Assembly (NCBI GenBank): GCA_963765585.1
Contig: CAVXXB010000011.1
Span: forward strand, 248,001 to 312,000
Length of the DNA stretch: 64,000 nucleotides
Direction: 5' to 3'
From: CAVXXB01 sp963765585
Lineage (GTDB): Bacteria > Calditrichota > Calditrichia > JAJRVZ01
Position numbers and translations under genes: made by a program. This document shows, piece by piece, positions 1 through 9,690 of this stretch. Position 1 is the stretch's first letter; every line of letters begins with the position of its first letter. The notes beneath the pieces are model-generated. The model did no database searches and had not been told where the DNA came from. It saw nothing but the letters and a program-made list of their open reading frames with translations.

Positions 1-135
1 TGATTTTAGGCATTTGTCTGATTTTGATCATTATTGAGGTAATCGATTACAAATTATTGCGTCCGCGGTTACGGCAGATAAATTGATGGATGTGTCTCTA
101 TCGCATGCCCCGGCGTTAATTATCCTGGTGGATCA

Positions 136-213
136 GGACACGGCATGCCGTGTCCCTACGCCGATTGAGGATTGCCAATCGCCAATGGTTTGAGACGCAT
201 AGCAATGCGTCTC
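136..213. repeat. Two palindromic intergenic hairpins
   Basis: The left 225 bases hold no convincing gene. They contain a perfect 20-base palindrome at 136-155 (GGACACGGCATGCCGTGTCC) and a second hairpin at 192-213 (GAGACGCAT, four-base loop, ATGCGTCTC). Both are followed by similar words (tccctac, tctctat), so they look like two members of one dispersed intergenic hairpin family. Neither has a T-run, so they are not obvious terminators. Confidence 0.55.
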
Positions 214-225
214 TATCACCCAAAA

Positions 226-573
226 TCACCCACCCCGGTTTATTACATGAAATCCTTTTTTTTCCAAAAATTGCCGGATTTTAACCCGATGATCGCCCTG
301 GATTTCAATATTCTGACTTTTTACGGCACCGCCGGCACCGCAATATTTCTGCATTTCTTTCAGTTGTGATTTAAGATCGCCGCGCATGCCTGAAATGACG
401 GTAACGGTTTTACCTTTACGCTGTTTGCGGTCGCGTTCGATATAAATCTTATTTCCGGAAGATGAACCTGGTTTATTCTGACTACAAGTACACTGGTCTG
501 AAGATTTACCACACTGGTTGCATTTTTGCTGCCAGTCCGGATTTGTGGAATAGACTAATTTGTTGTCTGACAT
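226..573 (-). CDS. SUI1/eIF1-family translation initiation factor (YciH-like)
   Basis: A 115-residue protein of the size of bacterial YciH. Residues about 50-115 match the SUI1/eIF1 fold, seen in the run ending YCGAGGAVKSQNIEIQGDHR followed by KIRQFLEKKGF, the GG-V-K...IEIQGDHR core of the family. The N-terminal 35 residues carry four cysteines (C18, C21, C28, C30) in a CxxC...CxC arrangement that could bind a metal. Bacterial members are thought to act on start-site fidelity at the 30S subunit, though their role is poorly defined. It is read leftward from an ATG at 573 and appears monocistronic. Family assignment is firm; the exact function is inferred. Confidence 0.88.
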   Translation of the reverse strand: MSDNKLVYSTNPDWQQKCNQCGKSSDQCTCSQNKPGSSSGNKIYIERDRKQRKGKTVTVISGMRGDLKSQLKEMQKYCGAGGAVKSQNIEIQGDHRVKIRQFLEKKGFHVINRGG

Positions 574-692
574 AATTTGTTGCCCGGTTATAATTTGATG
601 GTATATGTTAATATTTTTATTCAGACAGGATAACAGGATTTCTTGGAATATGTTGTAATCAGGTTAAACCTTGGAACAAGAGACTATCAGGC

Positions 693-763
693 GTCATGCT
701 GAATTTATTTCAGCATCTAAAAACTATAGAAACCAAAAGATCCTGAACCAAGTTCAGGATGAC
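693..763. repeat. Paired REP-like hairpins
   Basis: Two hairpins in tandem: GTCATGCTGAA...TTTCAGCATC and GATCCTGAACC...GTTCAGGATGAC, together forming a larger imperfect palindrome that begins GTCAT and ends ATGAC. The same layout forms the core of the small transposon-like elements at 10214-10366 and 63423-63552, so this may be a relic or a relative of that family. The rest of the 574-817 gap holds nothing recognisable. Confidence 0.55.
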
Positions 764-817
764 GATAGTGTATCCTGTTATCCCGTCAAAAAATCAAATT
801 TTAGAGTAGCAATAATA

Positions 818-2359
818 CTATTTAACTAATATCATTTTGCGGGTTTGCACCAGGCCGAAATTTGTTGTCAGCGAGCAAATATACACCCCGCTGGCAAAAC
901 CACTGGCATCCCAATTTACCACATACTCCCCGGCTGGCTGGCGGTCATTTACAAGAGATGTAACTTTTTGTCCATTGATAGTGTAAATGCTTAAATCAAC
1001 CTCGCTGAGAGCAGATAGCCGATAGCCGATGGCCGTAACCGGATTGAATGGATTGGGATAATTTTGCTCCAGATCTGAATTATCCGGAAAAATGTGGCCC
1101 CATGATATATTACTGGCGAAATCAGTTTCAAATGCACCCAGGTCCGGTGCAAGACCATTATACGGTAATCCCACATCCACACCGGCATCGATCAGATCAC
1201 TACCTTCAGCCAGATTTAAAAAGGTGATGTCCGGCAGGCTGCCGTCTGAATTACGTGGTGCATCGGCTTCCCCGTACTCAAGCGAGATAAAATCCGCTTC
1301 ATCTACATTAAAACCTGGCAGCCAGCTATTGGCTTCCTGGATGGCAAAATCGCCCAACTCTGCAGAACCGAGATAAGCGATACAATTCTTTACTGTAAGT
1401 GTTTCGCCCGCTTTCAGTTCCCGCTTAATACGGAAATCCGCTGTGATATTGTTATATCCGGTGCAATTGAACAATGTCATACTTCCGGCATTGTTGTTCT
1501 GATCAAATCCTTTATTTTTATTCTCAAAGGCCAGGCAATTGCTGAGATTCATATGATGTCTCAGATCGAGACTGTTGCTGTTATCACCACCGCCCATTTT
1601 GAAGCCATTACCGTTGGCCTGTGGACCAGGATCAGACCCGTCTTTTAGATAGCCATTCCCCCAGGTCCAGCAGTTTTCCAGTGTAGTGGTCACATCGTCG
1701 GCACCCCGTAGATAGCCATCCCAGCCGTCATCGCAATTGCCCCAGGCCCGGCAACCATAGAAGTAATTTCCGCTGCCGACGGTGAGTTTTGGCGCAAAGC
1801 CATCGGCGTCGCCATAGTCCGATGGATCGGCATTATAATATGAATCACAATTGATGATCTGGTTATTTGCCGCTCCATTAGACAGTTGCAGACCGGTATC
1901 CCGGTTTTCATAGAAAGAACAAAATTCGATGATATTATTGGAGCCGCCATCAATGTACATGCCATTATCCCCGGCGCCTTTAATATCGATACCATAAATA
2001 TGCCAGTAGCCAGCTTTTAAAGACATTCCCTGAGAGCCAAATGCCTGATTACTGAAGTCCAGGATAGGACGTTCATCCTGCCATGCGAATAAATAGTATC
2101 GATTGTTCTCCTCGCCGTTCTTATCAGTTCCAATTGTGATGCGGGAAGTCTCTTTATAAACACCGCCGCGCATATAAATTGTATCACCCAGGGAAATCTT
2201 TTTAAGAGCCTCAGGCACAGTTCTTAGCGGATTATCAAATGATCCGTCATGCAAATCATCCCCGTCAGGCGCGACGAAGATCTGCGCAGGCAATATCCCG
2301 GCCATCATTATTATCAAGACTATAAGAAGTAACATACTCACCATCTGACCATATTTCAT
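818..2359 (-). CDS. Secreted pectate lyase, polysaccharide lyase family 9, with type IX sorting domain
   Basis: A 513-residue exported enzyme. Residues 1-27 form a signal peptide ending near GILPAQ. The middle is a right-handed parallel beta-helix with the signatures of PL9 pectate lyases: DADGFAPKL, CRAWGNCDDGWDGY, NGFKMGGGDN and NKGFDQNNNAG, which in the family hold the calcium-binding aspartates and the catalytic lysine. It should cleave polygalacturonate by beta-elimination. The last 85 residues form a sorting domain opening with NYPNPFNPVTAIGY and ending in KMILVK, the type IX secretion signal. The GGAG upstream of the ATG at 2359 supports this start. No other pectin gene lies nearby. 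Confidence 0.9.
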   Translation of the reverse strand: MKYGQMVSMLLLIVLIIMMAGILPAQIFVAPDGDDLHDGSFDNPLRTVPEALKKISLGDTIYMRGGVYKETSRITIGTDKNGEENNRYYLFAWQDERPILDFSNQAFGSQGMSLKAGYWHIYGIDIKGAGDNGMYIDGGSNNIIEFCSFYENRDTGLQLSNGAANNQIINCDSYYNADPSDYGDADGFAPKLTVGSGNYFYGCRAWGNCDDGWDGYLRGADDVTTTLENCWTWGNGYLKDGSDPGPQANGNGFKMGGGDNSNSLDLRHHMNLSNCLAFENKNKGFDQNNNAGSMTLFNCTGYNNITADFRIKRELKAGETLTVKNCIAYLGSAELGDFAIQEANSWLPGFNVDEADFISLEYGEADAPRNSDGSLPDITFLNLAEGSDLIDAGVDVGLPYNGLAPDLGAFETDFASNISWGHIFPDNSDLEQNYPNPFNPVTAIGYRLSALSEVDLSIYTINGQKVTSLVNDRQPAGEYVVNWDASGFASGVYICSLTTNFGLVQTRKMILVK

Positions 2360-2759
2360 TTCATACTCCAGTAAATTGTTGTTCGCCTAATCTATTCATC
2401 AATTCCTCACACAAAGTCGCACAGGCAAAGAATAAAAATTACAAAATACAGGCGACAAGATACAAAATATTTCACTCCAAAGTTTTAGTTTAGACATATT
2501 TCTCTTTTTTTCTTTAGCAATTGATTCTTTACATCTCCCCGTCTTTGTGAGAGATGAATTATCCAGATTATACATAAGTTATTTAAACACAAAGACATTA
2601 AGAATTAAATGTCACATTTGTTTTAAATAGCCACGGGTATATGCTTGTCAGATAGCTGTTGGCATTTTAAATAATCTGATCAAATTGAATTAGACAAATT
2701 ATCATATTAAATTCGGTTTTTATCTTATTCTCTGGTCATTCGTTATTAACCGGAATTTT
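2360..2759. other. 400-base AT-rich gap
   Basis: Between the pectate lyase start and tRNA-Leu. It is AT-rich, with no ORF, no clear hairpin terminator and none of the window's main repeat families. It must hold the divergent promoters of the lyase and the tRNA, but I cannot assign -35 or -10 boxes with confidence. Confidence 0.4.
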
Positions 2760-2843
2760 GCGAGGATGGCGGAATTGGTAGACGCGCTAGATTTAGGATC
2801 TAGTGAGCTAACGCTTGTGGGGGTTCAAGTCCCCCTCCTCGTA
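2760..2843 (+). tRNA. tRNA-Leu (anticodon UAG)
   Basis: A complete class II cloverleaf of 84 bases. The acceptor stem pairs GCGAGGA (2760-2766) with TCCTCGT (2836-2842), with one G-T pair at the end. The anticodon arm is CTAGA, loop TTTAGGA, TCTAG, giving UAG. The T arm is GGGGG, TTCAAGT, CCCCC. The D arm (GGAATTGGTAGACGC) and the long variable arm (GAGCTAACGCTT) are typical of leucine tRNAs. The discriminator base is A and CCA is not encoded. It reads CUA/CUN codons. Confidence 0.97.
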
Positions 2844-2954
2844 CTCTGATTTATTTTTTTGAACCACGAAGGACACGAAGCTCTCGAAGAAAAACCATAT
2901 TACATCCATTTTTAATTCAATTCGCTTTTAAATTATCGTGACAATACCTAAATT

Positions 2955-4409
2955 ATGTGGTATTTTACACCCTACGGTGAATTGCGTATGGCAAAGACCG
3001 ACCAATTCCGACGGAAAAATTCACTAAATTATTTATACAAACTTAATTATACAGAAGAGAATAAATTGTCATCACTATCATTCAACAAGTGGCTGAAATT
3101 TAAAATTGTTTTATTTGCCTCAATATCGGCGATATTCTTGTCCCAATGCGCTGATGAAGCCGGCCAGGGTAATAATAACAAAAATAAAATTATTCCGGCA
3201 GTAGAAGCGGTACAGGCCCGTTTTGGTGCGTTACCGTTAACAGAACGGTTGTCCGGTCTGGTGAAGGCAAAAAATCAGGTTGAGATTTATCCGGAAGTAA
3301 ATGCAGTTATTGTTTCTGTACCTGTTAAAAATGGTGATTTTGTTAAACGCGGGCAAACTCTCGTGGTGCTTCGCGATACTGAATTCCGCGAGCGACTCAA
3401 ACAGGCCAGGGCCAGTTATCAAATTGCAGAAGCGCAATTACTACGAGCCGAGGCGCAACTGTCGGAAACAAAATCGGATCTGACAAGATTAAATACACTA
3501 TCAGAACAGGGATTGGCCAGTACATCTGATCTGGAGAATATCCAAACACAGGCGCTTTCTGCGGAAGCCGATGTGGCCCTGGCCCGGGCCCGGGTTGCAC
3601 AAGCACAGGCCACCCTCGATGAACGACAGGAACTGCTGTCTCAAGCCACGATAAGAGCACCGATTTCCGGACAAGTTGGTAATCGCCGGGCCGAAGTGGG
3701 AATGCTGGTAAATAATAATTCAAAATTATTTACGCTGGGTCAGCTGGATAGCGTACGCGTTGAAATTATTTTAACTGATCGTATGTTATCCTATATCGAA
3801 AAGGGACAGCGAACAGAAATCGGCCCCGGTTCAGGAGTCTCTGAATTTTTATCCGCACCACTTTCCCGTATATCACCATTTCTTCATCCCATAACCCATA
3901 GCACCATCGCTGAAATTGATATGACAAATCCGCAAGGCAGACTAATGTCCGGTATGTTTGTTACCGTTGATGTGTTTTATGGCGAGAGTGATCAGGCAAC
4001 CCTGGTACCACTCAGTTGTTTATATGATGATCCGGTCAGCGGTCAAACAGGGGTGTATATCACTGAAGAACCGCTGGATCGCGAACCAACCAGCACATCT
4101 AATGATGGCCAGTCTGCATCCCTCAGTGAACCGGTAAAATTTAGATTTATTCCGGTGGAAATAATAGCCAAAGGACGCATGGAAGCAGGAGTAAGCGGAA
4201 TTGATCCTGAAACCTGGGTGGTTACGATTGGACAGGATTTGCTGAGTGGCGCATCAAATATTGCCAGAGTGAGAACAGTGAACCGGGCCTGGGTGGAACA
4301 CTTGCAAAATCTGCAGCGCGAAGACTTTTTAGATGAAATCATGCAAAAGCAACAGGCTATAGCCAGAGATAGTGTGTCTCTGAATAGGCTAAATTCAAAT
4401 TCGGAGTAA
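2955..4409 (+). CDS. RND efflux periplasmic adaptor (membrane fusion protein)
   Basis: This is the adaptor joining an inner-membrane RND pump to an outer-membrane channel. After an N-terminal hydrophobic segment ending in FLSQC (a near-lipobox, with Q before the Cys) come a biotinyl-lipoyl half-motif (NQVEIYPEV...VKNGDFVKRGQTL), a long alanine-rich coiled-coil hairpin (about residues 140-230), the second lipoyl half (ATIRAPISGQVGNR) and a beta-barrel domain. The ATG at 2955 gives 37 extra residues before the signal. A TTG at 3066, preceded by AGAAGAG, gives a better-placed signal peptide and may be the true start. The pump gene follows 6 bases downstream, so they are co-transcribed. No outer-membrane factor gene adjoins them. 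Confidence 0.9.
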   Translation: MWYFTPYGELRMAKTDQFRRKNSLNYLYKLNYTEENKLSSLSFNKWLKFKIVLFASISAIFLSQCADEAGQGNNNKNKIIPAVEAVQARFGALPLTERLSGLVKAKNQVEIYPEVNAVIVSVPVKNGDFVKRGQTLVVLRDTEFRERLKQARASYQIAEAQLLRAEAQLSETKSDLTRLNTLSEQGLASTSDLENIQTQALSAEADVALARARVAQAQATLDERQELLSQATIRAPISGQVGNRRAEVGMLVNNNSKLFTLGQLDSVRVEIILTDRMLSYIEKGQRTEIGPGSGVSEFLSAPLSRISPFLHPITHSTIAEIDMTNPQGRLMSGMFVTVDVFYGESDQATLVPLSCLYDDPVSGQTGVYITEEPLDREPTSTSNDGQSASLSEPVKFRFIPVEIIAKGRMEAGVSGIDPETWVVTIGQDLLSGASNIARVRTVNRAWVEHLQNLQREDFLDEIMQKQQAIARDSVSLNRLNSNSE

Positions 4410-4415
4410 GAGAAA

Positions 4416-7400
4416 ATGAACCTGACCCGAATTTCTGTCAATCGTCCGATTGCTACTACCATGGTGTTTCTGATTATAATCATTCTTGGTATTATGGGAT
4501 TTCGTTATTTGCCTGTCGATCTCCTGCCACCCATAGAATATCCACTATTAAGTATCAGTACCAGTTATCCTAATGTAGGACCCGAGGAAATTGAAACGAT
4601 CATCACGGACCGCGTGGAAAATGCGATTGCCAGCGTGCCAAACATCGAAGAAATACGTTCGAGATCACAAGAAGGACGCAGCCGGGTGACCATAGAATTT
4701 GCCCAGGGAACAAATATTGATGAAGCGGCTAATGATACACGGGCCGCGTTGGACCGCATACGAGATGATTTTCCCCCGGAAGTGGAATCACCACGACTCT
4801 GGAAGTTCGACCCCGATAATTTTCCGGTAATTATACTCGGTGCCTATTCTGATCGACCGATGGATGAACTGACGAGAATATTGGAAAGAGAAATTTCGCA
4901 GCGGTTTGAACAGATTCCCGGCGTTGGCTCGGTGGACGTTTGGGGCGGGATTTACCGCGAGATCCAGGTACGGCTAAAACGTGACCGCCTTGCATCCAGT
5001 CAGTTGTCGGCATCCGATGTTCGACAGGCTCTGCAACGTGAGAATCTGACCCTGCCGGGCGGGGATATGCGTGAGGGATTTAATGATATTTATGTACGTA
5101 CCCAGGGTGAATACCAGTCACTGGAAGAAATTGCGAACACGATTATTACGATGATTGACGGGCAACCAATTCGTGTTAAAGATGTTGCGGAAGTGTTTGA
5201 TGGTTACAGTGATATTAACCGCATTGTACAAATTGATAAACAACCAATGGTGCGGCTGGGTGTGCGTAAACAATCCGGAGCCAATACTGTAACCGTGGCC
5301 GGAAAAGTCCGTGAAATTATGGAAGCACTCAATAAGGAAAATAATAATATAAATCTAATGGTTGTCATCGACCAGAGTGAGTTTATTCAGAATTCAATTG
5401 ATAATGTGCAGAGATCAGCTATATGGGGCGGTTTACTGGCGATTTTTATATTATATATTTTTCTGCGCAATGGATCGACGACATTCATTATCGCGCTTGC
5501 CATCCCAATCTCTATTATTGCCACTTTCGGCCTGCTTTTCTTTAATAATCTCACCCTTAATCAAATGAGTTTTGGCGGTCTGGCCCTGGGTATTGGATTG
5601 ATTGTCGACAATGCGATTGTAGTGCTTGAAAATATTGTCCGTTTACGCGAAGAGCGCCATGAGTTACAGGAGAGTGCCCTTACAGGGACAAGACAGGTAA
5701 CCGGGGCCATAGTCGCATCTACTTTGACCACCCTTGTTATTTTTCTCCCGGTTGTTTTTATGCAAACCCTTTCCGCGATGTTATTCGAAGAACTGGCCCT
5801 GGTGGTCGTCTTTGCCCTGTTGTGTTCGCTATTTGTCGCCATTACTCTGGTCCCGATGCTCAGTAGCCGCTTCCTGACCGTTCGCTCCGGGGAAAAAACA
5901 ACGGATAGTGAAAATTCCCGGCTTGGCCGTTGGTTTCTGCACATGGAAAAAAATTATTTTCACTGGTTAGAAATGGCCCTGACTCACAGGAAACTAGTTT
6001 TTATTATTACGGGTAGTTTATTGATAATAACGATATTCCTCTGGCCGCTTTTACCGGTGGAGCTTGCACCGCAAACCGACGCAGATGAGATTGACGTCGA
6101 TATCCGCATGGCCCAGGGAACAAATATTGCGGTTGTTAATAAATATTTAGTCGAATTGGAAGCACTTGTACGTTCCGTTGTACCGATGGATCAGATTCGG
6201 CATCTCACCGCCGAGATCCGCTCCGGGGATGCAGAAGTTGAACTTTCGCTTAAGAACGCCAATGAAAGAACAATCAGCAGTTCTGACCTTGCCGACCAAA
6301 TTCGTGAAAAAGTGGCCGGGCGTGTTCCCGGTACCGATGTGCGGGTAACGGCCCAATCCGGTTTATGGATGTTGCGCCGGCTGTTTGGCTCCGGGGGTGC
6401 CGAAGCAGTGCAAATGGAATTGCGCGGATATGATCTGAATCTGGCAGATTATCTTGCTCGAAATATAGAACAAATCATGCTGCAAGTTCCTGAGATTGCC
6501 GATATCCGCATCAGCAGACGCGAAGGCCGTCCGGAACAGAATCTGATCATTAACCGTGAGAAAATATCCGACCTTGGTATTTCTGTAACTCAGGTTGCCG
6601 AAGTTATACAAACCAATATTGGAGGCATGCGCGCGGGTGTCTTTCGTGAAGATGGCGAGGAGTTCCCAATCGTAGTCCGTCTTCAACCTCAGGATCGTTT
6701 GAATACCAGTGATCTGAGTAATGTATCCTTGAAAACTCGTTTTGGCGAGATCCTTCCGGTCTCTGCCGTGGTTGATTTGCAGCGTCGGCGCAGTCCGATA
6801 GAGATCGAGCGCATTAACGGACACAGGGTTACTTATATTACCGCAAATTTACAAAGTGGGGTTGCCCTGGGTGACGTCGTTGAGGAACTGCAGGATAAAT
6901 TGGGGAATTTATCCCTACCTGAAGGTTATTCACTTGTATTCGGTGGTGAATATAAAGAACAACAGGAAGCCCAACAGGACTTTATGATTTCGATTATAAT
7001 GGCGATCATACTGATCTATATGGTAATGGCCGCCCAGTTCGAACGTTTTCTCGATCCATTGATTGTCATGATAACCGTACCTCTGGCATTTATCGGTGTG
7101 GTCCCCACTCTGCTGCTAACCGGAACCTCGCTGAATATTCAAAGTTTAATGGGCTTGATTATGCTGATCGGGATTGTCGTAAATAATGCGATTGTACTGG
7201 TTGATTACATTAATCAATTACGACGTGATAAGAGTATGCCGGTTAATGAGGCTGTACTCGAGGCCGGCCGTCTGCGCCTGCGTCCGATCCTGATGACTGC
7301 CTCTACTACTGTATTAGGAATGCTCCCGCTATCATTTGTGACCGGTGCCGGTGGCGAAATTCAGGCCGCACTTGCCAGAACCGTCATCGGCGGGCTTACA

Positions 7401-7487
7401 ATATCAACGTTAATTACACTGATATTGATTCCTGTCGCCTACATGACCATTCATGAAATATTCGATCGTCGTCGCGCAAGGATATAA
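4416..7487 (+). CDS. RND multidrug efflux permease (AcrB/MdtB-like, HAE family)
   Basis: A 1023-residue proton-driven inner-membrane pump, the usual length for the family. It shows the duplicated 12-helix layout: TM1 near residues 12-30, a large periplasmic loop, helices about 335-480, a second loop, then helices about 850-1010. Helix 4 has GIGLIVDNAIVVLENI, where many proteobacterial AcrB proteins have two adjacent aspartates; here it is D-N. Helix 10 has IGIVVNNAIVLVDYIN. An AGAG ribosome site precedes the ATG. It forms a two-gene operon with the adaptor upstream. The substrate cannot be told from sequence; drugs, lipids or bile-like compounds are all possible. Confidence 0.93.
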   Translation: MNLTRISVNRPIATTMVFLIIIILGIMGFRYLPVDLLPPIEYPLLSISTSYPNVGPEEIETIITDRVENAIASVPNIEEIRSRSQEGRSRVTIEFAQGTNIDEAANDTRAALDRIRDDFPPEVESPRLWKFDPDNFPVIILGAYSDRPMDELTRILEREISQRFEQIPGVGSVDVWGGIYREIQVRLKRDRLASSQLSASDVRQALQRENLTLPGGDMREGFNDIYVRTQGEYQSLEEIANTIITMIDGQPIRVKDVAEVFDGYSDINRIVQIDKQPMVRLGVRKQSGANTVTVAGKVREIMEALNKENNNINLMVVIDQSEFIQNSIDNVQRSAIWGGLLAIFILYIFLRNGSTTFIIALAIPISIIATFGLLFFNNLTLNQMSFGGLALGIGLIVDNAIVVLENIVRLREERHELQESALTGTRQVTGAIVASTLTTLVIFLPVVFMQTLSAMLFEELALVVVFALLCSLFVAITLVPMLSSRFLTVRSGEKTTDSENSRLGRWFLHMEKNYFHWLEMALTHRKLVFIITGSLLIITIFLWPLLPVELAPQTDADEIDVDIRMAQGTNIAVVNKYLVELEALVRSVVPMDQIRHLTAEIRSGDAEVELSLKNANERTISSSDLADQIREKVAGRVPGTDVRVTAQSGLWMLRRLFGSGGAEAVQMELRGYDLNLADYLARNIEQIMLQVPEIADIRISRREGRPEQNLIINREKISDLGISVTQVAEVIQTNIGGMRAGVFREDGEEFPIVVRLQPQDRLNTSDLSNVSLKTRFGEILPVSAVVDLQRRRSPIEIERINGHRVTYITANLQSGVALGDVVEELQDKLGNLSLPEGYSLVFGGEYKEQQEAQQDFMISIIMAIILIYMVMAAQFERFLDPLIVMITVPLAFIGVVPTLLLTGTSLNIQSLMGLIMLIGIVVNNAIVLVDYINQLRRDKSMPVNEAVLEAGRLRLRPILMTASTTVLGMLPLSFVTGAGGEIQAALARTVIGGLTISTLITLILIPVAYMTIHEIFDRRRARI

Positions 7488-7694
7488 TTAATAAATGAGT
7501 GATAAAGTGCTTCTCCGGACGATTGCATATTATCAATAATTATAATCAAGATATAAGTACCAATTTGCATTAAAAGATTTATAGGCATTCACAATTTACG
7601 AACTCAATTTTTCATTCGCTTAAATTCAAGCACTATATTTCCACAGGATCCGTCATGGTCTTTCAAACGAATAAAATGATCAAAGGAGAAAAAA

Positions 7695-8531
7695 ATGAAC
7701 TTACCATGCCGTTGGCTCATTTTTGTTTTAATCATTTTTTGTACTCATTTACTATTCGCTCAAGATGAAGAAACGAACTCACCTTTTGATGAAGTAACAT
7801 GGCTTACAGGCCCGGCATCGGCCCAAATGGACGAGATTGCTGAAATCAACATTCCCGAAGGATACATTTTTGCAGATGGTCATGATACACGTATCCTTAT
7901 GGAGGCCATGGGAAATCCTGCCTCATATGAAGAAGTTGGCATGTATTGTCCGGAAGAATTTGACTGGTTTGTTGTCTTTGAGTTTGAGGATATTGGTTTT
8001 GTTGAGGATGATGAGAAAGATGAGCTGGATGCAGAGGCTATGCTTGAGTCAATCATCGAGTCAAATGAAGAAGGAAATAAGATCAGACAGGAGCGCGGAT
8101 ATTCCAGACTATTTATCACGGGCTGGGAGGTAGAACCCCACTATAATGAACTCACCCAGAATCTGGAATGGGCCATCCGGGGTGAGGACGAGGCCGGTGG
8201 CATTGTCCTAAATTATAATACACGCGTGTTGGGCCGCAGTGGTGTAATGAGGGTAACACTGGTAGCGAGCCCTGAGCAGATATCAACAGTAATGCCGGAA
8301 TACAAAACACATATGGCCGGATTCGCTTTCCAGTCCGGTGAAAAATACACGGAGTTCCAGGAAGGTGATAAGATTGCAGAATACGGTTTAACCGCTCTTG
8401 TTGTTGGCGGAGCGGCCGCGGTTGCCGCAAAATCAGGTTTATTTAAATGGCTGTGGAAAATTGCCTTGGTTGTTTTTGTTGCGGTTGGTGGTTACCTGAA
8501 AAAATTCTTTGGCCGGAAAGATTCTGAGTAG
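7695..8531 (+). CDS. DUF2167 family membrane protein
   Basis: A 278-residue protein with a cleavable signal (residues 1-22, ending LLFAQ). A soluble domain carries the DUF2167 features: NIPEGYIFADGHDTRILMEA, then WFVVFEFEDIGFVEDDEK, GWEVEPHYNELTQNLEWAI and ALVVGGAAAVAAKSGLFK. A hydrophobic C-terminal segment (about 238-270) ends in a basic tail. AAAGGAGAA gives a strong ribosome site. The family has no established biochemical role, and its domain probably faces the periplasm. The next gene starts within 11 bases, so three genes appear to form an operon. Confidence 0.85.
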   Translation: MNLPCRWLIFVLIIFCTHLLFAQDEETNSPFDEVTWLTGPASAQMDEIAEINIPEGYIFADGHDTRILMEAMGNPASYEEVGMYCPEEFDWFVVFEFEDIGFVEDDEKDELDAEAMLESIIESNEEGNKIRQERGYSRLFITGWEVEPHYNELTQNLEWAIRGEDEAGGIVLNYNTRVLGRSGVMRVTLVASPEQISTVMPEYKTHMAGFAFQSGEKYTEFQEGDKIAEYGLTALVVGGAAAVAAKSGLFKWLWKIALVVFVAVGGYLKKFFGRKDSE

Positions 8532-8541
8532 TGTCACACTC

Positions 8542-9690
8542 ATGTCAGACGAATTATTCTTATTTATTTTTATTATAGTATTGTATTTTATTGAGTGTGG
8601 GAAGTGGTTTGCACAGGGTGCAATGGCTATTTTGACTTATTCTCGAAATAACTGGACACTTCTCTCCCCAAATAAAAATCTGAGTAATAATAAAGGTGGA
8701 ATTATATTTACTAACCCGATGCCACCTCTCTCGCCATATTTTAAATGTAATTTCTTACCGCTTTCCATATCCGAAGAGTATATCATTTCATTTTCCTCTG
8801 TCAATATATTTTCGCAATATCGAAGAGAACAAATATCCCAATTGATAAAAATTGATGATATCAAAAACATCAAATGTAAAAATGACACTATATTTATAAA
8901 CGATGCTCAATTTCTGAAAGGAAAAAACAAAAAAAGCATTGAATCTTTAACTAAATTAATTCACGAACTAAGCAAATCAGCGAGTGCGAAAAGACAGAAA
9001 ATTATTGAAAATTATTTTCAATCAATTATGAGTACCGATGATATATCTGGATTAAAAGAAACTTATGATAAAAGTACCCGGATATTACGATTATCATGTA
9101 ACATATTATGGTTTTACATTTTCCTGCTATCACCGGTCCTGATATACTTCCTCGGTTTTTTTCCGATGGCGCTTTATCTGATATATGGGTACGGCATTTT
9201 GCATATCATAACTATTTTTATTTTTTACAAAAGTTATCGGCAGACATTTAAGAATCACACAGCCGGAGTTATTTTAAATCATTTACTCAGAATATTACTG
9301 TATCCACCTGCTTTAATCAGATCTCCGGATATCATATCTCAAAATTTCCTCGAATTGTATCACCCCATTGCCATTCTGGCTGCACTCGGATCTAAGGAGA
9401 TGGTAAAAAAATATGCTTTAAAATTATATCTGGATCTAATATATCCTTTGGGAACCTCTGATTTGGCAAAAAAAGATATGGAAACGGTATCCAGGTTTAA
9501 TGAAATTCACATTTCCGAGTTAGAGAAGCTAACAACCCGCAAAGGTATTAATAAAGATAGTTATACATCTGTCAGACCGGCTGAGACGACCGATTATGCC
9601 ATGTATTGTCCCCGATGTCTGACGACATACATAAATAAACAAAAATTCTGTTCCGACTGTGGAAATATTAAATTAAAGGTAAATGAATAA
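8542..9690 (+). CDS. Unknown membrane protein with C-terminal zinc ribbon
   Basis: I chose the ATG at 8542 (382 residues), which avoids overlap with the upstream gene; an upstream in-frame ATG at 8509 would add 11 residues. The N-terminus is a hydrophobic segment (ELFLFIFIIVLYFI). The middle has a soluble, lysine-rich part, then two or three membrane helices (LWFYIFLLSPVLIYFLGFF, LYLIYGYGILHIITIFIFY). The last 30 residues form a zinc ribbon, YCPRCLTTY...FCSDCGNIK (CxxC-x10-CxxC). Base composition is AT-rich compared with neighbours. It is followed immediately by the next ORF. I do not recognise the family. The ribbon suggests a regulatory or scaffold role on the cytoplasmic side, which is inference only. 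Confidence 0.7.
   Translation: MSDELFLFIFIIVLYFIECGKWFAQGAMAILTYSRNNWTLLSPNKNLSNNKGGIIFTNPMPPLSPYFKCNFLPLSISEEYIISFSSVNIFSQYRREQISQLIKIDDIKNIKCKNDTIFINDAQFLKGKNKKSIESLTKLIHELSKSASAKRQKIIENYFQSIMSTDDISGLKETYDKSTRILRLSCNILWFYIFLLSPVLIYFLGFFPMALYLIYGYGILHIITIFIFYKSYRQTFKNHTAGVILNHLLRILLYPPALIRSPDIISQNFLELYHPIAILAALGSKEMVKKYALKLYLDLIYPLGTSDLAKKDMETVSRFNEIHISELEKLTTRKGINKDSYTSVRPAETTDYAMYCPRCLTTYINKQKFCSDCGNIKLKVNE

Noticed and set aside
172..369. 65-codon plus-strand ORF
   Set aside because: It is mostly antisense to the SUI1 gene and starts in a repeat hairpin.
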